From Acidilobaceae archaeon (lineage in GTDB: Archaea > Thermoproteota > Thermoprotei_A > Sulfolobales > Acidilobaceae): a DNA stretch of 64,000 bases. The notes beneath the pieces were generated by a model that saw only the letters and a list, made by a program, of their open reading frames with translations, did no database searches and was not told the origin of the DNA. How positions within the stretch are numbered: position 1 is the stretch's first letter; each line of letters opens with the position of its first letter. Location of the stretch: contig JALTZJ010000009.1 in the NCBI GenBank assembly GCA_027046245.1, positions 1 through 64,000 on the forward strand, given 5' to 3'. The position numbers and the translations under genes are program-made. Below are positions 58,344 through 64,000 of the stretch, piece by piece.

Positions 58344-59352
58344 CGTCCACCACTCGGCCATCTTTTATGGCTATGAATCCCGGCGTGCCGGTTACACCCA
58401 GTTTCCTGGCAAAGTTCACTGCCCATGTTAACTCGTCTTGGGGAGTTAGGCCTCCAGCGTTGATTGCATATATTTTCACGTCTACCATAGTGCTTAGCTT
58501 TAGCAGGTGCTCCCAGTCCTTCTGGCAGTAGGGGCACGTCTTGCTCAGCACCATGAATACTATTGTTTCACTGTCTACGGCTTTCCTCACCGTGTCCAGG
58601 TCAACCTTGTAGACTTTCCCGTCCCTCAATTCTATTAGGCCCTCCGGGGCGTAGCGTATGTCACTGTATACTCCATCTCCACACGCCCAAGGAGCCGTTA
58701 CGCTCTGACTTCTAGCTTCCTCGAGTGATACCTTCGCCTCGTATATTATTCTGCCGGCCTGGGGATCCTCTAACTCTATAACTATTCTATCTATCACCCC
58801 GTCGCCTCTATAGGCAGCCTCGACCTTTACAAGGGTAGACCCTACTACCTCTTCTCCTCTATAGACGAGTAGCCCTCCCTCCTCGGCGAGGAGGGATTCT
58901 ATGCAGATCGTCGCGTCAGCAACCGGTATATACACAGGTAGACCCAGCTTGCTGCTACCCAGAAGCTCACCCGGGAGTCCTAGCATGGCGAAAGGCAGGA
59001 TGCCTTGATTCTCCTCTCCCCCGTCACGAGTATACGTTATCCTTGCATGGGGCCACTCATAACCTTCCACCTTAAAGCTCAGGGTACCGCTGTCTTCCCT
59101 TGACTCGCCCTGCACCTTTGACTCCACGTAAACGCGAAATTCTATCGTGCCGTTGCTGCCTTGACCTACGGGTAGCGTGAACTCTCTCGGCTGAAAGAAC
59201 ACGTTTGCCCCGGCTTCTGTCACCATGTTCCCCTGCTCGCCGCCTGAAGGACTGCTTATTAAGGATGAGCCAAGGGTTACCACGGCACCCGCTATGACGA
59301 CTACAGCTAGTAAAATGCCGACAAGTATCCTTGCATTCAAGCTAGCCCTCAT
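58282..59352 (-). CDS. Membrane-anchored extracytoplasmic thioredoxin-like protein
   Basis: 356 residues. One N-terminal TM helix (ILVGILLAVVVIAGAVVTL) anchors a beta-rich extracytoplasmic domain of about 200 residues and a C-terminal thioredoxin fold: IVFMVLSKTCPYCQKDWEHL with the CPYC active site, the cis-Pro loop GVTGTPGFIAI and DGRVVDVRVGY. It could form or reduce disulfides or store/transfer thiols outside the cell; disulfides are common in hyperthermophiles. The middle domain is not recognised. Confidence 0.8.
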   Translation of the reverse strand: MRASLNARILVGILLAVVVIAGAVVTLGSSLISSPSGGEQGNMVTEAGANVFFQPREFTLPVGQGSNGTIEFRVYVESKVQGESREDSGTLSFKVEGYEWPHARITYTRDGGEENQGILPFAMLGLPGELLGSSKLGLPVYIPVADATICIESLLAEEGGLLVYRGEEVVGSTLVKVEAAYRGDGVIDRIVIELEDPQAGRIIYEAKVSLEEARSQSVTAPWACGDGVYSDIRYAPEGLIELRDGKVYKVDLDTVRKAVDSETIVFMVLSKTCPYCQKDWEHLLKLSTMVDVKIYAINAGGLTPQDELTWAVNFARKLGVTGTPGFIAIKDGRVVDVRVGYATAEELADWIRSTLG

Positions 59353-59416
59353 AACATGCCTACCCCGGTAAGGCTTAGTTCCAGCCAGTTATCCCCTCAG
59401 CCGTCCCTCGGGGTAT

Positions 59417-60472
59417 TCAAGTCTTTGTAATACTTTTCACGGCTCTGGAGGCGATGAAGTCCAATAGTACTTCCCTTGCTCCTTCTCCTATGTCTAGGAC
59501 TCGAGCGTCCCTGTGCATGCGTTCCGCTTCTCCCCACATTTCTAAGCCCCTCCCACCCATGACTTGCACTGCGATCCATGCTGCCTTCCCTGCCAGTGTC
59601 GCCCCTAGGATCTTGGCTTCCGCTGCTAGCAAGGGGTCAACCGCGTCGGGGCTCCCGCCACCGTCTGTAAGCGCGCGGGAGATTAGCGCTTCCAAGGCGT
59701 CACTCAGTATCTTAAGCTCTGCTATCCTCCAGCGGAGACCCTGATACTCTATTAGCTTCCTACCCATAACAGTCTTCCTCGATGCGATATCAACGGTGAT
59801 CTCCAGGGCCCTATCGGCTATGCCTAGTGCTATTGCCGCGTAGCCAAGCCTACCCACATTTATGCTCTTAAGAGCTACCCTAACGCCGTCGACCCCCCGC
59901 TTAGTCACTCTACTGCATTCAGCGCCCTCGTAGAAGACTCTGCCCACGCCAGCGCCCCTGAAACCGCTAAGGTCGAGAGGCTCCACCCTGATGCCCTCGC
60001 CCCTAGGACACTCGAAGAGGGACGGCGTTTCCTCCTCGTCGATCGCTAGCACCAGGAAGCGGTCAGCGTAGAGTGCGTTGCTTGTGAAGAGCTTCTCCCC
60101 GTATAACCTGTAGGCGTCCTCTTTGGGCTCGGCGCGGGTGCGCAGGTTCCTCCTCATATCAGTTCCGCCGCCGGGCTCGGTGAAGCTAACTGCTATAATC
60201 CCCTGCCCTCCTAGGAGTAGATACGCGCTGCCATGAACTAATGCTACATGCGCTACCCCGCGGCTCCAGCGCGACAGGTAACGCACCACCTGCAAAAGAC
60301 AGTTTACATCGCTAACGCTAAACGCTCCAAGCCTATCTAGACCCTCAAGAACTGTGTCAGGAATCATGTTAACCTTGTCGATCTCTCTCGCGGCGCCAGC
60401 AATCTCAGAATCTATAAACGAAGCCAGATCCCCGCTTAGGCAGCCCCCGGAGGACGGCACGACAGACACCAT
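59417..60472 (-). CDS. Acyl-CoA dehydrogenase-like flavoprotein
   Basis: 351 residues, somewhat shorter than the typical 380. Seen are the FAD/substrate region AVSFTEPGGGTDMRRNLRT, NVGRLGYAAIALGIADRALE, SRKTVMGRKLIEYQGLRWRIAEL, VQVMGGRGLEMWGEAERMHRDARVLDIGEG with a Glu in the place of the catalytic base (DIGEGAREV). It would oxidise short or branched acyl-CoA or act as a related flavoenzyme. No ETF genes are in view. It stands between the thioredoxin-like gene and tRNA-Leu. Confidence 0.82.
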   Translation of the reverse strand: MVSVVPSSGGCLSGDLASFIDSEIAGAAREIDKVNMIPDTVLEGLDRLGAFSVSDVNCLLQVVRYLSRWSRGVAHVALVHGSAYLLLGGQGIIAVSFTEPGGGTDMRRNLRTRAEPKEDAYRLYGEKLFTSNALYADRFLVLAIDEEETPSLFECPRGEGIRVEPLDLSGFRGAGVGRVFYEGAECSRVTKRGVDGVRVALKSINVGRLGYAAIALGIADRALEITVDIASRKTVMGRKLIEYQGLRWRIAELKILSDALEALISRALTDGGGSPDAVDPLLAAEAKILGATLAGKAAWIAVQVMGGRGLEMWGEAERMHRDARVLDIGEGAREVLLDFIASRAVKSITKT

Positions 60473-60550
60473 AGTAGAGACTCGGGATCCAGCCTAGAAA
60501 GCTAAGACCATCACACGCTAACAATAGGGCAGAACTCGGAGAACCAGGGT

Positions 60551-60638
60551 GCGGGGGTGCCCGAGCCCGGCCAAAGGGGGCGGGCTTAAGACCCGTTGGC
60601 GTAGGCCTGCGTGGGTTCAAATCCCACCCCCCGCACCA
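60551..60638 (+). tRNA. tRNA-Leu (anticodon UAA)
   Basis: 88 nt including encoded CCA. Acceptor GCGGGGG/CCCCCGC, anticodon loop CTTAAGA (TAA at 60587-60589), a class II variable arm and T arm GTGGG TTCAAAT CCCAC. It differs from the tRNA-Leu(UAG) at 13.6 kb at only about half a dozen positions. There is no intron. Confidence 0.95.
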
Positions 60639-61092
60639 CTTGACGCCTTCGGCACCATCTCCTCAACACCTCCTTTATCACCATCTGTAGTGATACGCAG
60701 GTTATCCTCCTCTCCTCTTTCTCCTTGTAATTCCTCGAACACCACGTAATAGTATAACTAGCATGCCCTGCCGTTCACGTACAAGTTACGAGCCGCCAGT
60801 TGCAAGAGCTATATGCGCCTCTCTTGGAGACCTGTTAATCACGGCAACATGCCCCTCCCAAATCGCCGCCTTCAAGGGATGCCAGCGCCTAACCTTCAAA
60901 ACTGCTTAGATAACTGCTCGCCCCTTCTAAAGAGATCGTAGAGCTTTGCTCCTAGACAGGTTCCCTCCGCGAATCCTCATCGCGCCTAAACCGGGTGGCT
61001 GGTCTTAGTTCTGGAGGTTGTCAATGGCGGCATCAAAGATAGAGGCCGCGTTCCGCTACCTGAGATAGACCCGAGGTCTAGGGCTAGCGTGG
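60639..61092. other. Intergenic stretch of about 450 nt without a clear gene
   Basis: Between tRNA-Leu(UAA) and the AbrB-like gene I see no conserved protein. Stop codons are frequent in all frames except a minus-strand frame of about 45 codons that runs into the tRNA (about 60609-60745) and a 14-codon frame at 61024. The stretch may hold decayed gene remnants or regulatory sequence. Confidence 0.5.
61024..61068 (+). CDS. Possible 14-residue leader peptide upstream of the AbrB-like gene
   Basis: ATG 61024 follows GGAGGT by 5 nt and encodes MAASKIEAAFRYLR before TAG, ending 24 nt before the GTG of the AbrB-like gene. The strong ribosome binding site is the only support. It may be a short upstream peptide or the remnant of a longer gene. 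Confidence 0.3.
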   Translation: MAASKIEAAFRYLR

Positions 61093-61284
61093 GTGTCTCA
61101 CTTGGAGCTCAGAAGGGTGGTTAAGCTGAGGGTCCAAAAGGGGAAGTACGGGCAGAGCCTCAGTTACACGGTGACCCTCCCCAAGGACTATGTGGAGGCC
61201 TTGGGCTGGGAGCCAGGCGATAGGCTAGAAGTGGTGCTAGACACGGTGAACGGGGAGATCAGGCTGAGGAGAACAGCCTCCTGA
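61093..61284 (+). CDS. AbrB/SpoVT-type DNA-binding protein
   Basis: 63 residues: one swapped-hairpin AbrB domain, with YTVTLPKDYVEALGWEPGDR as the diagnostic core, followed by LEVVLDTVNGEIRLRR. Such proteins are dimeric transcription regulators or antitoxins. No toxin (PIN domain) gene follows, so a free-standing regulator is more likely. It precedes the divergent ALDH gene by about 100 nt on the same strand. Confidence 0.82.
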   Translation: MSHLELRRVVKLRVQKGKYGQSLSYTVTLPKDYVEALGWEPGDRLEVVLDTVNGEIRLRRTAS

Positions 61285-61385
61285 GCCATCCAAAGGTGCT
61301 TCGTGTATACTCCCCTTTGACTTCCAGGCCTGGTCTCTAATTTTATCTTCTCTAGACGCTACTTTAATGGAGTTCGGGGTTTCTA

Positions 61386-62768
61386 GTGGAATCGTGTAGT
61401 GAACTATTGAGTGGTATCGTGGAATCGCTGCCGTCCAGCGAGTTTCTCGTAGCGTCTCGTGGCGATAGGCCTGAGGCTGGACTGTTAATTAACGGGTCTT
61501 GGACTCGTGGTAGGAGCTTCTTTAGGGACAGGTGTCCGTTGAGGGGGGAGCCTTTGGTTTCGGTTGCTAGTAGCGGGCCTATAGATCTTGTTGAGGCGGT
61601 TTCCTTCCTGAAGAGCACTGGCGGTCCTAGCGGGTGGGAGGCCGAGCTTTTGGCCGAGGTTGGCGACCAGCTTGATAGCTACATAGACGAGTTCGCCCGC
61701 CTTGTAGCACTTGATACTGGTAAGGTCTTCAGAGAAGCGAGGGACGAGGTTTCCCGCGCTTCTTCTCTGGCTACAGCTGCTGCAGCGCTAGCTGAGATAC
61801 AAGGGTTGGGAGCTGGCGGTGGGCCTCTTGTAGCGCTTCTCAGCGCTTCATCCCCTCTTTACACCGCTGTTCATGCATTAGCGCTCGCCCTGCTTAGGGG
61901 CAGGCCTGTCGTGTTGAAGCCGCCGAGCAGGGCGCCGATAGCAGCTCTAGCATTGGCTGGGCTAGCCTCTAGCATTGGCATCAAGTCGATTGCCGTTCTT
62001 ACTGGGAGTGGTGCCATTATCGGCGGTGCTGCAGAGCGCATCGAAGCGGAGAAGATAGTATACGGCGATCCGGGGCGCTGTGATAGCTGCAATAACGGTT
62101 TCTGCCTTGGCCGCTCCCTCGCTCTCGTAGATCCTGGAGAGGCTGGCCGTAAATGGGAGGAGGCTTTTGCTTGGCTCCGTCTACTTCATTCTGGCCAGGC
62201 ATGCGGTAGTCTGGCATGGATCGTCACGATAGGAAGGCATGATGCAATGGCGGCTAGTATAGCTGAGTTCATGTCTACAGCCCGCTTAGGCGACCCCTTG
62301 GATCCCGAGAGTGACGTGGGCCCCCTTATCGAGGAGGGAAGGGTCCACCTAGCTTCTAGGCTTGTCGACGACGCGCTGAGTAAAGGCGCCATGCTAGTTA
62401 GAGGAGGCATACCCTTGAGGAGGCGCTTCTACGAGCCTACAGTGCTTGCTAGAACCCCTAAATCAGCTGCGGTCTTATGGCGCGACTTGCCCGTGCCTAT
62501 ACTCCCACTCTCTACGGCTGGTGACTGGAGGGAAGCCGTGAAGATCGCCAGGCAGCTCAGAGCTACACAGGCTATAGTGCTTGGTGCTCCTGGATGGGCT
62601 GCTAGAGAGCTTGAAGCCTCCGGGCTCACTGTATACATAGATCCGGAGCCTCCTGCCTCTCCGAGCCAGCCACGCGCCTGTCTATTACACGAAAGCGTGA
62701 TTACCGCATCTCTCGATAGGACTAATCCGTGGCCTGAGGAGTTCGCCGAGACCGTGGAGATGCAGTAA
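61386..62768 (+). CDS. Divergent aldehyde dehydrogenase superfamily protein with a Cys cluster
   Basis: 460 residues. The ALDH fold shows in LVALDTGKVFREARDEVSRA, RGRPVVLKPPSRAPIAALAL, LLHSGQACGSLAWIV (the Cys nucleophile position) and a late domain (YEPTVLARTP). The ELGGK segment that normally supplies the general-base Glu is replaced by RCDSCNNGFCLGRS, with three Cys in CxxCxxxxC spacing. It may therefore be a CoA-acylating or otherwise altered enzyme, or a non-catalytic metal-binding paralogue. GTG 61386 is the start used. Confidence 0.7.
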   Translation: MESCSELLSGIVESLPSSEFLVASRGDRPEAGLLINGSWTRGRSFFRDRCPLRGEPLVSVASSGPIDLVEAVSFLKSTGGPSGWEAELLAEVGDQLDSYIDEFARLVALDTGKVFREARDEVSRASSLATAAAALAEIQGLGAGGGPLVALLSASSPLYTAVHALALALLRGRPVVLKPPSRAPIAALALAGLASSIGIKSIAVLTGSGAIIGGAAERIEAEKIVYGDPGRCDSCNNGFCLGRSLALVDPGEAGRKWEEAFAWLRLLHSGQACGSLAWIVTIGRHDAMAASIAEFMSTARLGDPLDPESDVGPLIEEGRVHLASRLVDDALSKGAMLVRGGIPLRRRFYEPTVLARTPKSAAVLWRDLPVPILPLSTAGDWREAVKIARQLRATQAIVLGAPGWAARELEASGLTVYIDPEPPASPSQPRACLLHESVITASLDRTNPWPEEFAETVEMQ

Positions 62769-62809
62769 TCCGGTTACCTGGAATGTGTAGGGGCCTAGAT
62801 GCCCTGCTT

Positions 62810-63349
62810 TTATAGCTCCTCGAGCGCCCCAGCTTTCCTAGCAGCGTGCACGGCCATAGCGAATAGGGCATCACTAGCTCTATTTACAGCCTTCAATAGC
62901 ACGGGCTCTACTTTTACGCCGTTCTCCATAGCAGCCACTAGCCTCCTCTCAGCCCTTCTAACTACCGTTCTAGCTATGTGCAGCTGCGCTGATGCCTTAG
63001 TGCCTCCCGGCAGTATGAAACGGCGTAGCGGCTCGGCATAGTATTTGTCGGTTATCTCCTCAAGCTTTTTTACATCGTCTTCCCCGATTTTTGGTTGCCC
63101 TGCTAGACTGAATCCTATGTTGAATAGTAGCCTCTGCATCCACGCTAGATCCTCTGCTACATCGTGTAAACCCTCCTCTAACGAGTACACCCTTGCCAGT
63201 CCTATGTGGCTATTAGCCTCGTCTAGAGCCCCTAGGAATTCTATTATGGGGTGACTCTTACTCACTCTAGCGGGTTTCCCGCCTTCTCCTAGTGCGAAGC
63301 ACAGCGTGGTGCCGGCGTCGCCTGTCCTCGTGTAGAGGCGCCCGCCCAC
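62810..63349 (-). CDS. PduO-type ATP:cob(I)alamin adenosyltransferase
   Basis: 179 residues. It begins GGRLYTRTGDAGTTLCFALGEG, the ATP-binding signature, then ALDEANSHIGLARV, LPGGTKASAQLHIARTVVRRAERR and VKAVNRASDALFAMA-like sequence near the end. The enzyme attaches adenosyl to cobalamin for enzymes such as methylmalonyl-CoA mutase or B12-dependent ribonucleotide reductase. GTG 63349 follows GGAGGTGG. Convergent to the ALDH-like gene. Confidence 0.9.
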   Translation of the reverse strand: MGGRLYTRTGDAGTTLCFALGEGGKPARVSKSHPIIEFLGALDEANSHIGLARVYSLEEGLHDVAEDLAWMQRLLFNIGFSLAGQPKIGEDDVKKLEEITDKYYAEPLRRFILPGGTKASAQLHIARTVVRRAERRLVAAMENGVKVEPVLLKAVNRASDALFAMAVHAARKAGALEEL

Positions 63350-63491
63350 CCGCTTCCACCTCCACTATCATAGCTTTAACGGTCTTCTCTAACCTGTTTA
63401 CTCTTTACGAGTCCACGCCAGAGACTTAGACTCGCATCACAGTTGGATAAGAGCAGAGCCTCCTCCTCTCTTCCCCTATCAATGCTGGGAG

Positions 63492-64000
63492 TCATAGTAT
63501 TGACGCTGCTAGTATGCCCAGCAGAGCTGCTAGCATGTAGAGTAGTACCCTGTTTTTATGGCGCAGTGCCTCCTCTCGGGTTACTCCTCTCCATAATAAA
63601 ATGGCCTCTCTAAGCATTAACACGTCTAAGACAGCTACTACTATAATGTAGATGGTCTTGTTTATCCCGTCTGGTAGGAGAAGCGGCGTGGGACTAGCCG
63701 CCATCGCTGCTAAGTATAGTATAGCTGCTATTCTCGCTGCTTTGAGGGGGCCTAGCGTTACCGCTAGTGTTTTCACGCCAGCTCTCCTGTCACCCTCGAC
63801 GTCCGCTATACCCTTTACAATCTCTCGGGCTAACACGCTGAGGAATACCAGTGCTGTTAGTGTGGCAAGGAGAGGAGTTATCCTGCCTGTGAGTAAGCCT
63901 GCGTAGATGAACGGCGAGGCTGTGAGGCCAGCTACCATCAAGTTACCCGGAAGCCCCGTCTTCTTGCCCCATACGTTGTAGAGAATCCCGGCAGCTGTTA
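63492..64000 (-). CDS. UbiA prenyltransferase, probable digeranylgeranylglyceryl phosphate synthase (5' truncated by window)
   Basis: Only the C-terminal 170 residues are inside; the frame continues past the window edge (LYNVWGKKTGLPGNLMVA precedes the first ATG). There are several TM helices and the second aspartate motif KGIADVEGDRRAGVKTLAVTLG, typical of archaeal DGGGP synthase, which adds the second geranylgeranyl chain to the lipid backbone. With egsA at 16.7 kb it belongs to core-lipid synthesis. Other UbiA functions (quinone, heme) are possible but less likely. Confidence 0.82.
   Translation of the reverse strand, partial: TAAGILYNVWGKKTGLPGNLMVAGLTASPFIYAGLLTGRITPLLATLTALVFLSVLAREIVKGIADVEGDRRAGVKTLAVTLGPLKAARIAAILYLAAMAASPTPLLLPDGINKTIYIIVVAVLDVLMLREAILLWRGVTREEALRHKNRVLLYMLAALLGILAASIL

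Noticed and set aside
13624..60638. The two near-identical tRNA-Leu genes as attachment sites or borders of an integrated element
   Set aside because: Both are full-length tRNAs with different anticodons, and the 47 kb between them is housekeeping DNA; xerA belongs to the dimer-resolution type.
60609..60745. Minus-strand frame of about 45 codons running into tRNA-Leu
   Set aside because: It starts after a stop, overlaps the tRNA gene and matches no family; at most a gene remnant.
1..64000. CRISPR arrays, insertion sequences, toxin-antitoxin pairs
   Set aside because: No regularly spaced direct repeats, transposase or PIN-domain gene were seen on reading; the lone AbrB-like gene has no toxin partner.

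Overview
The window reads as chromosomal DNA of a hyperthermophilic crenarchaeon. Archaeal markers include ribosomal L35Ae, L37e and S17e, Lsm, thermosome, 20S proteasome beta subunits, aCPSF1, G1P dehydrogenase, DGGGP synthase, archaeosine TGT, Nep1 and Trm10. Crenarchaeal markers are an Rpo8-like RNA polymerase subunit, a Ced DNA-import cassette, two proteasome beta paralogues and a ThrRS without editing domain. Strong GGAGGTG-type ribosome binding sites, frequent GTG/TTG starts and moderate GC would fit Desulfurococcales/Pyrodictiaceae; that placement is inference. I see no CRISPR array, rRNA, insertion sequence or prophage.

Layout. 1-4.8 kb (+): end of a pterin pyrophosphokinase gene, L35Ae, three tandem proteins with up to four CBS domains each, and an Mrp-type ATPase. 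4.9-8.1 kb (-): L23, L4, L3, a SPOUT methyltransferase and a 31-codon upstream gene. 8.2-13.4 kb: methylisocitrate lyase-like, M24 peptidase, Lsm/L37e, MCT-1-like PUA protein and CoA-transferase. 13.6-25.7 kb: tRNA-Leu(UAG), aCPSF1, catalytic proteasome beta, G1P dehydrogenase, a run of RNA/NAD/GTPase genes, a truncated TFIIB-like protein, a second beta with Gly at the Thr1 position, endonuclease V and a DUF357-cytidylyltransferase. 25.9-31.3 kb: tRNA-Lys with an insertion, TIP49, two unrecognised proteins, Trm112-like protein, phosphoglucosamine mutase and L2 (detached from L3-L4-L23).

31.5-36.8 kb: one 1765-codon ORF whose parts are a signal peptide, eight-motif beta-propeller, about ten 87-residue repeats, one membrane helix and a cytoplasmic protein kinase with a cysteine-studded glycine loop. 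This receptor-kinase-like protein is the most striking item. 36.8-40.2 kb (-): Nep1, UPF0282, Trm10 and RNase HII. 41.2-44.3 kb (-): cedA1-cedA-cedB DNA-import cassette, followed by a 19-bp perfect inverted repeat. 44.6-53.7 kb: Rpo8, split archaeosine TGT, PAC2 protein, a second membrane-anchored HerA ATPase, AK6/Fap7, thermosome, S17e and a MoaD/ubiquitin-like domain fused to a phosphoribosyltransferase. 53.7-64 kb: ThrRS, P5C dehydrogenase, XerA with a Pro/Gln-rich tail, membrane thioredoxin, acyl-CoA dehydrogenase, tRNA-Leu(UAA), AbrB-like protein, divergent ALDH, cobalamin adenosyltransferase and the 3' part of a UbiA prenyltransferase.

Recurrent features: three genes (RNase HII, PAC2 protein, ThrRS) have conserved N-termini reachable only from a CTG codon preceded by a Shine-Dalgarno sequence; several convergent gene pairs overlap by 25-135 nt; and several enzymes lack an expected key residue (Gly1 proteasome beta, Ser in the motif-IV Cys of an NSUN methyltransferase, missing CxxC in Mrp, missing Glu in the ALDH). 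The metabolic genes (methylisocitrate lyase, CoA-transferase, acyl-CoA dehydrogenase, P5C dehydrogenase, cobalamin adenosyltransferase) would suit peptide or short-chain acid fermentation, but they are scattered rather than clustered.
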